This document shows positions 1-8,033 of a stretch of 19,597 bases of DNA, piece after piece. The notes below the pieces were generated by a model. That model searched no databases, had not been told where the DNA came from, and saw only the letters and a list, made by a program, of their open reading frames with translations. The translations under genes and the position numbers were made by a program. Numbering within the stretch: the stretch's first letter is position 1; each line of letters opens with the position of its first letter. Source of the stretch: Myxococcales bacterium (GTDB lineage Bacteria; Myxococcota; Polyangia; HGW-17; SLPX01); NCBI GenBank assembly GCA_007131745.1, contig SLPX01000290.1, positions 1-19,597 of the forward strand, written 5' to 3'.

Positions 1-180
1 GGATTCGCAGTCGGACGAAGATGAACACTGCCATCCCACCGGGGTTGATCCGGGGACTCTGCCGTCGGTTTGGTGCACTGACCCGTCACGGTCGCTCACC
101 GTGGACGAGGAAGCGCATCCAAAGAAAGTGAATGTCACCAGGAAAAACATAAAACTTGTTTTTGCAATTTTTTGACTCAT
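1..180 (-). CDS. Partial cysteine-rich lipoprotein (N-terminus only)
   Basis: Reading the minus strand from an ATG at 180 gives 60 residues open to the window edge, so the C-terminus is missing. Residues 1-22 form a lipoprotein signal: a basic start (MSQKIAKTS), a hydrophobic stretch rich in Phe, and a lipobox-like FFGC with the lipidated Cys at 22. The mature part is Ser/Asp/Gly-rich and ends in WQCSSSSDC, a Cys-spaced motif resembling the C-x(4)-DC repeats of many deltaproteobacterial and myxobacterial surface lipoproteins. A GGTGAG sits about 5 bases before the ATG. It is divergent from the FlgT-like gene at 367. Specific function unknown. Confidence 0.6.
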   Translation of the reverse strand, partial: MSQKIAKTSFMFFLVTFTFFGCASSSTVSDRDGSVHQTDGRVPGSTPVGWQCSSSSDCES

Positions 181-366
181 GATCTCACCACAACCTTCTC
201 AATGGTTCGCTTGAATACGATCCACACATGATGATTTTCTCAGAAACCTTTCAGATTGGCAAGTCATGCCGACTATGTTTTTCTCCCGGTGGATTCGTTT
301 CTTGCTCAAAACCTTTGAATGTGTTTTTTTGATGCAGGTGTGTGAAAAAGGCTGCAAGAGGTATTT
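181..366. other. Divergent intergenic region
   Basis: This 186-base gap separates the leftward partial lipoprotein from the rightward FlgT-like gene, so it should carry promoters for both. It is AT-rich with several T runs. I could not find a convincing -35/-10 pair on either strand. The ribosome site AAGAGG lies just before the ATG at 367. Confidence 0.4.
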
Positions 367-1449
367 ATGGGAATGCACTTTTTTGCCTTGCTGTTTCTTT
401 TCCCCTGTTTGGGTCCCGGGTCATCGGATATTTCGCCGGAAAGGGAATTTGTAGTAGAGGCACAGCAAAGAATACGAAAAGGGCGACAGTCCCGCGCTCG
501 GAAAATGGCTGTTGACGAAGCTTTGAAGAAAGGTGTTTTTGAAGCCGCCGGCCAAATTATGCGGGGAAAACCATGGGATAAGTCTGCAAAGCGGGCTGTC
601 GAAAAGGAATTTGGGAGATTTGTATCCGCATACAGGGTGTTAGAGGAAGAAAGCGTGTCCGACGATGGGCAACAGGTGTATCGGGTGAAGCTTTTGGTTG
701 AGGTGGATGTTACATCTTTGAGACGTGAGCTCAGGCGGCAAACTTCTGAAAAGAGATCCGGGCGGCTTTTGCGGGTTGCCTTCAGCGTATCTCTCGCGCC
801 GGGCGAAGGGATTTCGAGCGTATCACCTGCACAGGTTGCTCTTGAAGCGAAGTTGAAAACATTGGGTTTTGACGTTTTGCCTCCACTGTCACAGAAAGCG
901 CAACCCAGGTTCATGGTCACCGGCACATGCAGGCGGTTTTTTTCCGGAGGTCTCCCGGAAGGAAGCGAGTTCGGCGCTACGGTTGGGTGCAGGGTGGAAG
1001 TGTTTGGCACGGACAAGCCGGAGAAAGCTTTGCACAGATTGTCGGCCAGGGCGGACGGATTTGCCGCGGATCATGAAGGAGCAGTGAGAACGGCTCTCAT
1101 TTTGGCTGGATCTAGGCTTTCGGAAAGGATTGCTGCCGCTGCAGTGAAGGAAACAGCTCCCTGCTTTCAAAGTTGGCAGGTGAATGTGGCCGGCCCGGTC
1201 GGTTTTGAAAAGATGACCGGGTTTTCCAAGAGCCTCGAAGATAATCTTCCGGCAGAAGGTCAGGTCAGGTTGATTGCATTCAGGCGGGGAGCAATGACTT
1301 TGGAAATCAACTTCCCTTCCTGCCGGACGGATCTTTTTGATATTCTGAAGAGACTCCGTTTCGACGGGATGGAGGTGAAATTAAAAGCAGGTGGGCCGCG
1401 CAGGCTGGAAGTGGAGTTGAATGAAGATGAGGACGGGATAGGTCGATGA
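367..1449 (+). CDS. Secreted FlgT-N-domain-like protein
   Basis: 360 residues. Residues 1-20 are a short signal peptide (hydrophobic FFALLFLFPC), so the protein is exported. Residues about 27-120 resemble the N-terminal domain of flagellar assembly protein FlgT and related periplasmic proteins: an EAQQRIRKGR start, a helix with repeated Ala and AVDEALKKGVFEAAGQ, then paired beta strands ending VYRVKLLVEVDV. Residues about 130-360 form a further alpha/beta region that I do not recognise. The start is set by AAGAGG six bases before ATG 367. The stop overlaps the next gene's ATG by four bases (ATGA), implying coupled translation. No flagellar gene is nearby, so a flagellar role is not shown; a periplasmic or outer-membrane assembly role is inference. 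Confidence 0.7.
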   Translation: MGMHFFALLFLFPCLGPGSSDISPEREFVVEAQQRIRKGRQSRARKMAVDEALKKGVFEAAGQIMRGKPWDKSAKRAVEKEFGRFVSAYRVLEEESVSDDGQQVYRVKLLVEVDVTSLRRELRRQTSEKRSGRLLRVAFSVSLAPGEGISSVSPAQVALEAKLKTLGFDVLPPLSQKAQPRFMVTGTCRRFFSGGLPEGSEFGATVGCRVEVFGTDKPEKALHRLSARADGFAADHEGAVRTALILAGSRLSERIAAAAVKETAPCFQSWQVNVAGPVGFEKMTGFSKSLEDNLPAEGQVRLIAFRRGAMTLEINFPSCRTDLFDILKRLRFDGMEVKLKAGGPRRLEVELNEDEDGIGR

Positions 1450-1781
1450 GTTTTTTAAAACTGATTTTTGTTTTGTTTTTCGTCCTGTTGTTTTCAGCAT
1501 GTCCCGCTCCGGTTGTACGTCCACCTCAGGGGATTGAAATCAGGTGCTCACATGGCGAAGCCAAAGTGTTTGTAAACGGGCATTTTGTTGGCCGCGGTCG
1601 CCGTGTTTTTGACAAGGTTATAAGCCTGCCTCCGGGAAGACATCTTGTGGAAGTTCAAATGGACGGATATTATACAAGGTACCGGGAAATAGAGGTCAGG
1701 CGAGGCGAAGTCTACGTGTTGTCACTGGACTTGCACCCTGAAATCCAGTGGAAACGCCGTTTTCCCGGAGGCAAAAAATAG
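1446..1781 (+). CDS. PEGA-domain lipoprotein
   Basis: 111 residues. The N-terminus is a strong lipoprotein signal with lipobox FSAC, Cys19 being the lipidated residue. Residues about 30-96 match the PEGA repeat: a strand with VFVNGHFVGRG, the turn LPPGRHLVEVQMDGY, and REIEVRRGE. PEGA domains are small surface beta folds, usually linked to envelope or extracellular protein interactions. The ATG overlaps the stop of the FlgT-like gene (ATGA at 1446-1449), so the two are very likely co-translated and may work together at the cell envelope. A Cys-poor, Arg/Lys-rich tail ends the protein. Confidence 0.8.
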   Translation: MSFLKLIFVLFFVLLFSACPAPVVRPPQGIEIRCSHGEAKVFVNGHFVGRGRRVFDKVISLPPGRHLVEVQMDGYYTRYREIEVRRGEVYVLSLDLHPEIQWKRRFPGGKK

Positions 1782-1791
1782 GATACTTCAA

Positions 1792-2043
1792 ATGGGAGGG
1801 TACCCGGCGAGACAACTTGTTGGGCAGGAGATTTCCATTTTCGCTAAAAGAATACCGCTGGGTCTGGTAATTGGTATGTTGGTCGGACTCATTCAACCCT
1901 GGATTCCGGCTTGTCGCAACGTTGGCGGGAGTACCCCCACCAGCAGCGGTTCCTCCCGCAGGGGTCTCCTCTGCAGCAAAGTCGGTCGACAGAGAATTGG
2001 AAGAAGGTTCTTGATGGAGAGATCGGGAATTGAAGCTTATTAA
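1792..2043 (+). CDS. Doubtful small ORF, lipoprotein-like
   Basis: 83 codons filling the gap between the PEGA gene and the hydrolase gene. AGGA lies eight bases before the ATG. A hydrophobic stretch (GLVIGMLVGLIQPWIPAC) ends in IPAC, which could pass as a lipobox, followed by a Ser/Thr/Gly-rich segment. Against it: it overlaps the next gene by 14 bases out of frame, and the second half reads more protein-like in another frame (VPPPAAVPPAG and onward to a stop at 2014), so it may be a decayed or frameshifted gene or not coding. No family recognised. Confidence 0.2.
   Translation: MGGYPARQLVGQEISIFAKRIPLGLVIGMLVGLIQPWIPACRNVGGSTPTSSGSSRRGLLCSKVGRQRIGRRFLMERSGIEAY
1925..1959. repeat. GC-rich inverted repeat in gap
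   Basis: Perfect 7-bp arms GCGGGAG (1925-1931) and CTCCCGC (1953-1959) enclose 21 bases, inside the 248-base interval between the PEGA and hydrolase genes. There is no T run after it, so it does not look like an intrinsic terminator. It could be an RNA structure or chance in a GC-rich patch. Confidence 0.3.
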
Positions 2044-2923
2044 CATTGCAGCAAACATGTTTTTGGTGGATGGAGCATACGGGGGGAGGTTTCCGTTTTC
2101 TCACAGTATCTTGGCCGATGGTTCGCCAGGAACATTGATTGACACGGGCTGTGGGCTTGGAACACTGAGTGAGGTGATGGATGTCTGCGATGTAGAGCAA
2201 GTGATAATCAGTCATTCTCATCCTCATCACACAGCGGGTTGTCATCTGCTTGAAGACAGGCCGATCTACATTCCGGAAACAGCGGTGGATACGTTTGGAA
2301 ACAAGGACCTGTTAGCCGAACGTTTTGCAGAGCCGGGTTCGTTGGCAAAAACATTCAAAGCTTATATCACCGGTGCCATGGGATACGAAGATACGCCTTA
2401 TACTCACACTTACCATGAAGGTTTTGTCTTTGATCTCGTTGGAATGAAGTTTGTCGCCATACATGCCCCGGGACATACCAAGGATCACATGTGTTTGTTC
2501 GAAGCCGTGCACGGAATTCTTTTCAGTTTTGACATTGATCTTTCCTGGTTCGGTCCTTGGTACGGCCACAGGGAATCCGATATCATGCAGTTCAGGTCTT
2601 CGATGCAGAAATTGATGGATCTTGAGCCCAGGCTTGTAGTGTCGAGTCATGAAGGGTTGATAAGGGACAATATCCAGGAACGTTTCATGCGTTACCTGGA
2701 TATTTTTGATTCCAGGCACGGCGCTTTGTTAGAACTGGCAAGATCCAAGCCCAGAACGATTGAAGAACTGGTGAACGTTTCTCCCATATATCATGGATGG
2801 CGTCATACGCCTCCCCTTGAAAGATATTGGGAGTCGCAGATGATAGCCAAGCACATGGATCTTCTGATGGCCGAGGGAAGAGTTCGCTGCAACGAGTCCG
2901 GTGTCTACGAAGCCCTCCGATGA
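2030..2923 (+). CDS. Metallo-beta-lactamase-fold hydrolase
   Basis: 297 residues, cytoplasmic (no signal). The fold is shown by the metal motif HSHPHH (62-67), the third-site His in APGHTKDH (149), an Asp at 168 (FSFDID) and a final His in SSHEG (207). The usual HxHxDH has His in place of Asp, which would alter the second metal site. The C-terminal region (about 225-297) looks like the winged-helix tail of LACTB2-type members (TIEELVNVSP, HMDLLMAEGRV). The substrate cannot be told; thioesters and phosphoesters are common in the superfamily. The start is a TTG at 2030, which keeps the first beta strand INIAANMFLVDG; ATG 2057 would cut it. It converges on lnt with 15 bases between the stops. 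Confidence 0.85.
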   Translation: MKLINIAANMFLVDGAYGGRFPFSHSILADGSPGTLIDTGCGLGTLSEVMDVCDVEQVIISHSHPHHTAGCHLLEDRPIYIPETAVDTFGNKDLLAERFAEPGSLAKTFKAYITGAMGYEDTPYTHTYHEGFVFDLVGMKFVAIHAPGHTKDHMCLFEAVHGILFSFDIDLSWFGPWYGHRESDIMQFRSSMQKLMDLEPRLVVSSHEGLIRDNIQERFMRYLDIFDSRHGALLELARSKPRTIEELVNVSPIYHGWRHTPPLERYWESQMIAKHMDLLMAEGRVRCNESGVYEALR

Positions 2924-2938
2924 CAATCAAAACTACGT

Positions 2939-4660
2939 TTATCGTTCGCTGGTTTCGGGTTTCTTTTTCAGGCCGAATCCCAGGGAGGCGGCAAAAAGAA
3001 GAATCAGGCAAGCATATACGAACCATGGACCGAACCTGACAAAAACGGTGTTTCCTTTCAGTAAATCAACCTCGACCACCATGACTGCCTTGCGAAAGGT
3101 GGGCGTTTTTTGCACGATTCGGCCGGTTGGATCGATCAGCGCGCTCACACCCGTATTGGTGGCTCTCACCATGGACCTCCCCGTTTCAATAGACCTTAGG
3201 GCTGCAAGATACAAATGCTGATAAGGTTCTCTTCCATCTCCGAACCATGAGTCGTTTGTAAGGTTTATAATTACGTGAGACCCTTTGAGTGTCAGCCGTC
3301 TTGTAAAAGAAGCGATAATGTCTTCGTAACAGATTGCGATTCCCATTTTGATTCCGTAGACGTCCATGACGGTCGCTTTTTCACCGGGGGCCATGTTTCC
3401 CGCGTGGGGAAAATGCTTTCTGAGACCGGGGAACCTGTCTTCCAGGGGGAGGTGTTCCCCAAAAGGCACAAGGTGATTTTTTACGGCCATGGATGAAATC
3501 TTTCCCTGTCGGTCCAGAAAAAGAGCGACGTTGTGATAAAACACCCTGTCGTTCTTTTCTCTTCTTGTGATGCCGCCGGTAATCATGGGCGTCGAGGGGA
3601 ATACAAAATGCTCGGGAATGAGTTTTTCCTCGGGGTCATGGATTTGAATTTTTCGGATTTCTTCCAGAACCTCATCGTGATCAAGAAAAAATTGAAGCGC
3701 GGTTTCCGGCCAGATTATGATCTGTGCTCCCTTTGAGTGTGCTTCTGCTGATAGATCCTGCATGATCTGAAGCTGATCCTTGAGACTCTCCTTTTGTTCT
3801 TTTTCGTAAATACCGATGTTGGGCTGGACAACTCCCAGGGTGATTGTTCGGTTTTCTGTTTTTGCGGTTTCGAGGATCCGGGCGATTTTTCTGATACGTA
3901 TCGCTCCGTAAACGGAACAGCCGAGAAAAAGACCCAGGAAAACAACGAGTCCGATACGATGGCTCCACCCGGTCTTTCCCTTTTTTGCTCCGATTATAAA
4001 GTCGACCAAACCACCACCGCAAAGGACGACAATGAAAGTAAGAACGTGCGCTCCTCCAAGATCCGCCGCCTGTGCCGCGTATCTGGCGTGAATGAGAGGA
4101 CAGCCTAGTTGCCATGCAAACAGGACCGGAAAAAAATGCTCAAGCGGCACGTAGACGAGAGGAGCCAGCACCCAGTATGGAAGGCCGGTCCATTTGCGCG
4201 TCCGACCCACAATGTAAAGCCATAAACCTCCCATTAGTCCTTGCGAAGCAGCGAATACCAGCAGCCCCATGATCGCACCGGAAAGCGACATGTAGGCGAA
4301 AACCCTTAACGTGTAAACGATCCATGTGAAACCGAAAACATATATGCAGGTCATAAAAAGCCAGCCGGTGAAAAAATGATTCCACCCGCTTCGCTCGTGG
4401 GAACCCAGAAGGGGAAACATCGGGCCGAGAAAAACAAGCGGCCAGATATGCAATGTCGGAAACGCAAGGGCAACGCATCCTCCACCCAGGGCTGAGCTCA
4501 ACACTGAAACCCCCATTGTCTTGCAAAACCGAGGGAATGTAGATTTAGAGGTTTTGGGATGAAGCTCGTTTTCTGTGCAATGTTCGTTCAATGTCTCGGC
4601 GGCTCCTTGCTTTGATGGTTTTTTCAGAAACCGGGGTACGATACCCCAGCCTCCGGCCAA
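2939..4660 (-). CDS. lnt: Apolipoprotein N-acyltransferase
   Basis: 573 residues from a TTG at 4660. Lnt adds the third acyl chain to the N-terminal Cys of lipoproteins in the inner membrane, the last step of their maturation. About six to seven membrane helices (roughly 50-250, then one near 550) flank a nitrilase-like domain. The catalytic triad is visible: Glu319 (IIWPETAL), Lys394 (VKNHLVPFGEHLP) and Cys444 (GIAICYEDI). The conserved LTNDSWFG and RATNTGVS follow. The first 48 residues are not typical of the family. Other possible starts are TTG 4591, preceded by AAGGAG, and ATG 4516, which gives 525 residues and residue numbers close to E. coli Lnt (512 residues). Confidence 0.96.
   Translation of the reverse strand: MAGGWGIVPRFLKKPSKQGAAETLNEHCTENELHPKTSKSTFPRFCKTMGVSVLSSALGGGCVALAFPTLHIWPLVFLGPMFPLLGSHERSGWNHFFTGWLFMTCIYVFGFTWIVYTLRVFAYMSLSGAIMGLLVFAASQGLMGGLWLYIVGRTRKWTGLPYWVLAPLVYVPLEHFFPVLFAWQLGCPLIHARYAAQAADLGGAHVLTFIVVLCGGGLVDFIIGAKKGKTGWSHRIGLVVFLGLFLGCSVYGAIRIRKIARILETAKTENRTITLGVVQPNIGIYEKEQKESLKDQLQIMQDLSAEAHSKGAQIIIWPETALQFFLDHDEVLEEIRKIQIHDPEEKLIPEHFVFPSTPMITGGITRREKNDRVFYHNVALFLDRQGKISSMAVKNHLVPFGEHLPLEDRFPGLRKHFPHAGNMAPGEKATVMDVYGIKMGIAICYEDIIASFTRRLTLKGSHVIINLTNDSWFGDGREPYQHLYLAALRSIETGRSMVRATNTGVSALIDPTGRIVQKTPTFRKAVMVVEVDLLKGNTVFVRFGPWFVYACLILLFAASLGFGLKKKPETSER
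4633..4647. repeat. Short hairpin near lnt start
   Basis: GGGGTA-CGA-TACCCC forms a perfect 6-bp stem with a 3-base loop. It lies in the first codons of lnt if the TTG at 4660 is used, or in its leader if translation starts at 4591 or 4516. No T run follows on either strand. Confidence 0.3.
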
Positions 4661-4786
4661 GGACGAATTAAAAAATGGAAAACCCCCAAATGCAAGAGCG
4701 AGTTCTAAAAATATGCAGATCCGATCCGGTAAATCGCAGAAAAATGCAAAACATGGTCCGATTGTTATCGAAACATTAATGCCTAG

Positions 4787-5746
4787 CTATGCCATGCGAT
4801 TGCAGAGAGTTTCTTTAAGCATGCAGCGATCTTTTTTACTGAAAACAACCATTGGCAACCGGACGAGTCTTTCCTTGCCGTGTACTTTGACTCGCAGTAA
4901 AGCATCATTGGGACCGATGACATCCAGCGAAATAATATCTGTGTAAGGTATTCTGTATACTGGCTCATCCCAATGGGTTTGTATTTCCAGGCGCTCCGGG
5001 GCCAACGTCACGATGGAAAGTTTTTTTCGTTTTGAAAACAACACCCCTGTCCCTCCGAAGCCTATGAAAACAAGAACAAACACCGTCAGGTAAAAGGGAT
5101 CGGCGTCAAGAATGTCCGATTTGCCGAGCAGAAAAGGGCCTGATATGAACAAAGGAAACAATATGCCGGCGAAGAGAAAAAACCAGCAAAACCCGACAAT
5201 AATCAATTCTTGAATAGACTTGTTTTGGAAAAAACATTCAAACCCGGAGTTCTTGTCTTTTTTGCAGCACAATTGCTTCAATTGTTTTTTTCTGATTTGC
5301 TTTGGCACGATTTCCTTTTCTATTCCATCCAAGGATTGGTTTTTCACCGACTGGTTCAGGAGGGTTTCAATGAAACTCGAAAAATCTTGCAAGGAGGGCA
5401 AGTACAATCGCTTAACTTTGTCATCGGTTTCCTTGATGCACAGATACCTCCAATCCGGTCCCTGTATGTCGATACCAACGATTGAATCAAAGGGAATGGT
5501 CTTTTTTCCGACAAACTCCCTGATTATGAGTTGCCGGGATTTTATCTCCGCATAAGGGATCCATATGCGCATCAAAACAATGGGAAAACCCACAACAAAC
5601 ACGAGGATAAAAAAAACGTTCATTATCCGTTCAGGACTGTCCGGGGAAATAGTGAAGAAACGAAAAACAGAAAAGCAAAAACCCAAAAATATTATGATGA
5701 TGCCGGAAAAAACCGAGGACTTTTTTGTAAAAAACGCTTTATTCAT
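4787..5746 (-). CDS. Membrane protein with apparent two-fold repeat, function unknown
   Basis: 319 residues. Two copies of the same plan can be read: a pair of membrane helices (about 12-33 and 42-60) followed by a short beta-rich domain (about 65-120), then a second helix pair (about 178-202 and 216-238) followed by another beta-rich domain (about 245-312). The beta parts share the order of a strand such as RQLIIREF or ERLEIQTHW, then IPFDSIVGIDIQGPD or IPYTDIISLDVIGPN, and an Arg-Leu-x-Leu-Pro strand (RLYLPS, LVRLPM). This resembles bacterial PH-like (bPH) membrane proteins, but I cannot name a family. A Lys-rich linker joins the halves. It lies 43 bases after the lipoprotein gene and is probably co-transcribed with it. 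Confidence 0.75.
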   Translation of the reverse strand: MNKAFFTKKSSVFSGIIIIFLGFCFSVFRFFTISPDSPERIMNVFFILVFVVGFPIVLMRIWIPYAEIKSRQLIIREFVGKKTIPFDSIVGIDIQGPDWRYLCIKETDDKVKRLYLPSLQDFSSFIETLLNQSVKNQSLDGIEKEIVPKQIRKKQLKQLCCKKDKNSGFECFFQNKSIQELIIVGFCWFFLFAGILFPLFISGPFLLGKSDILDADPFYLTVFVLVFIGFGGTGVLFSKRKKLSIVTLAPERLEIQTHWDEPVYRIPYTDIISLDVIGPNDALLRVKVHGKERLVRLPMVVFSKKDRCMLKETLCNRMA

Positions 5747-5789
5747 ATTTCCACCACGGTATCCGGCCCGGAATACGAATGCATCTTAA

Positions 5790-8033
5790 TCAAATGCAGT
5801 TCACAAAACAAGCAAGTGAGCAAGGGTCACATCTGAAGCCGGTAGCTGCTAAGTATAGATTGGCAAGCAACCAAATTACGCCGATTCCAAGCAACAATGC
5901 AGTTCCATATGCGCCAAGCGCAACGACGACAATGTGCTTGCCGGTCAACAATGCGGTAGTCGATCCACTGAGCAGAGTGAGATAAGCTCCGATGCCGTAA
6001 AGAGCTTCAATAAAGAACTGATAATTGTATGGATTATCATTGTTTTTCAAAAAGGAAACTGGTAGCGGAGGGATAGAAACATCCGGTGGCTCGATTTCTC
6101 CACGAGCCAAGGCAATAAATCTTCCCGGATTGTCTTGTATCCATTCGCGGAAGTCGGACAAATCAATACCTTCATCCAGCTCCATCTTCTCTGCAGCGGC
6201 AATCAGCTTGTCGTCTGATAGATCTAACGACACAATTTCCTCGGTTATTGAACCGTTTTTGTTTTGGATCACCGTGACCTCGGTCGAATCTTCGTTCCAT
6301 TCAAAAGAACTGTATATCCCCTGAGTTATGTTGTCCAATTGAACAGGTCTCAGACGGGCGTCCACATACAGTTTAATGGTTTCATCGTCCGCTGTTATCA
6401 GGGTGGCTCCGTTGACTCGATCCTGATTCCGGTGAACCGTCAGAATCCCACCATCGGGAGTTCGTGAGACGAACAAATCGGGTGAATGAAGATCGGGGAC
6501 AACGATAACCCTGTCTTCCCCTGGTTCTGTTACATCATTGAGCGGGTCGGCTGAAAACGGGACCAAAGAAAAAGAGTATTCGCCATGATCCCATGTGCCG
6601 TGGAGATACATTCCGTCGCAAAGAAGTTGTCCTCGCCAAAGACCTCGGGTCTCAGGTTCGTCAAGCATCCACCATTGGCCTTCATATTGATAACCTGTCC
6701 AGTAGGCGTCGATTTGGTAGACAGCTCCGTCATTGGAGTGATCAATAATAGTGAGTTTTTCGTTTTCCTGGATCATTTGGGCTGTGCCGTCAATCGCCTG
6801 AATTCCAAAAGCAAAATTCATCCAATTGATCGAAAGGCTGGAAGCTTCTTTGGTAAGGTATCCGGCTGGGGGCTTGATTGTGCGGGTAAAAGAATGGTGA
6901 TAAGAGTAGAATCCCCAATCTGGATAGTCCCAATGTCCCACAATACGAGATTTGTCCTCTTTTACTCGTCCAATCCAGTCGTACCAATAGGAGTAACCAT
7001 CATGGTCAGTATCGCGGTATTGTCCGTTTGAATCTCGTGGGGCTCTGAGCGCTCTGGAAAGGCCGTTATAAACACTGTCATAAAGACCTTCATTTCGCTC
7101 GTGGATATAAAAAATGTTGTTGTGTTCGACGAGGATGCCCAAAAACCATTCAACAGCCGGCACGCCGGTACCCGGCCAGGAATACATGAAGTTGTCTCCG
7201 ATCAACCAAGCTCCGTTGAGTTCGGATTGAGTTGGTGAACGCTGCAAGACATCACAAAAATCTAGTTTGTAATTGGAATCGTTGTGGCACAGGAAAACCC
7301 GATCGCCCCCATCAAATCTGATGGCTGTTCCCTCCCAACCCTCCACCCTCGGGTTGTCTGAGTCATATTTCAGATCAAACCGGCCTTCATCAGGCCATGT
7401 TCCGTCAAGACCCAATTCGGAAAGAAGGATCTTGTAACCGCCAAAGCCTACATCCAATCCCAATACAAATTCAGCGCCGTCCATTTTTCGAAAATAGACT
7501 CCGGTATCTGCTTGCCGGAAAAATTGAGCTGGATATAGAACCAGCTTGCTGTTTCCGGCATGCCCCTCCAATAGATTTAGGCTCGATGAACATTCAAGAA
7601 TGAATTCCTGCTCCAGTATGTCTTCTCCGTGTAATGTGCCCTCAATTTTGTGTTTATGATAGTTTGTGATACTCAAGGTCGCTTTGCTTCCATTCTCCAT
7701 TGTGACATCAATAATAACTGAACCTCTACTATCGGAATCTTTTCCAAGTCCTTCCCCCCAGATTGATGATTCATCGTCACCGTATTTGATGACCCACCAT
7801 TGCTTTAAACCTTCGATTTCGTCGGTAAGAAGGCTTTCGCAACTGTCTGTATCCTTAACCTGGCGGTCATCAGGCTGTTGTTCGTCAGGTTTATGGTTTG
7901 GGGAATTGGTTCCGGACCGATTTCTGCACCCGGTCTGCATGTAGCACAAAGGGGAAGTAATAAGCATGAATATGCACATTAAACTGAGCGGAATATCCAC
8001 ATCCTGAAATCTCTTGCGTTTGACTTTTTTCAT
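5790..8033 (-). CDS. Large lipoprotein of unknown family
   Basis: 747 residues. The start is supported by CGGAG seven bases before ATG 8033. A basic head (KKVKRKRF) and a hydrophobic stretch lead to MQTGC, giving a likely lipidated Cys at 36. A disordered Asp/Gln/Pro-rich linker follows (about 37-65). The middle is beta-rich and aromatic, with recurring Gly-x-Trp turns (ELNGAW, RIVGHWDYPDWG, YEGQWWM, LHGTWDHGEYSF) and an Asp-rich DTDHDGYSYWYDW that might bind calcium. The end carries two hydrophobic segments (about 665-690 and 697-728) and a Cys-rich tail (RCDPCSLACFVNC). A lipoprotein that also ends in membrane segments is unusual. No family recognised; a surface or periplasmic role is inference. 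Confidence 0.75.
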   Translation of the reverse strand: MKKVKRKRFQDVDIPLSLMCIFMLITSPLCYMQTGCRNRSGTNSPNHKPDEQQPDDRQVKDTDSCESLLTDEIEGLKQWWVIKYGDDESSIWGEGLGKDSDSRGSVIIDVTMENGSKATLSITNYHKHKIEGTLHGEDILEQEFILECSSSLNLLEGHAGNSKLVLYPAQFFRQADTGVYFRKMDGAEFVLGLDVGFGGYKILLSELGLDGTWPDEGRFDLKYDSDNPRVEGWEGTAIRFDGGDRVFLCHNDSNYKLDFCDVLQRSPTQSELNGAWLIGDNFMYSWPGTGVPAVEWFLGILVEHNNIFYIHERNEGLYDSVYNGLSRALRAPRDSNGQYRDTDHDGYSYWYDWIGRVKEDKSRIVGHWDYPDWGFYSYHHSFTRTIKPPAGYLTKEASSLSINWMNFAFGIQAIDGTAQMIQENEKLTIIDHSNDGAVYQIDAYWTGYQYEGQWWMLDEPETRGLWRGQLLCDGMYLHGTWDHGEYSFSLVPFSADPLNDVTEPGEDRVIVVPDLHSPDLFVSRTPDGGILTVHRNQDRVNGATLITADDETIKLYVDARLRPVQLDNITQGIYSSFEWNEDSTEVTVIQNKNGSITEEIVSLDLSDDKLIAAAEKMELDEGIDLSDFREWIQDNPGRFIALARGEIEPPDVSIPPLPVSFLKNNDNPYNYQFFIEALYGIGAYLTLLSGSTTALLTGKHIVVVALGAYGTALLLGIGVIWLLANLYLAATGFRCDPCSLACFVNCI

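Noticed and set aside
266..454. 62-residue plus-strand frame
   Set aside because: It overlaps the signal peptide of the 367 gene out of frame and has an Arg/Cys/Phe-rich composition typical of a shadow.
306..1016. 236-residue open frame on the minus strand
   Set aside because: It lies opposite the FlgT-like gene, which has a signal peptide, ribosome site and domain. The antisense product is Ser/Arg-rich without any fold signal.
3794..4108. 104-residue plus-strand frame inside lnt
   Set aside because: It is antisense to the conserved Lnt coding sequence and has no domain.
6585..7031. 148-residue plus-strand frame inside the large lipoprotein gene
   Set aside because: It is antisense to a 747-codon frame with a good ribosome site and signal peptide. 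It looks hydrophobic but has no ribosome site of its own.
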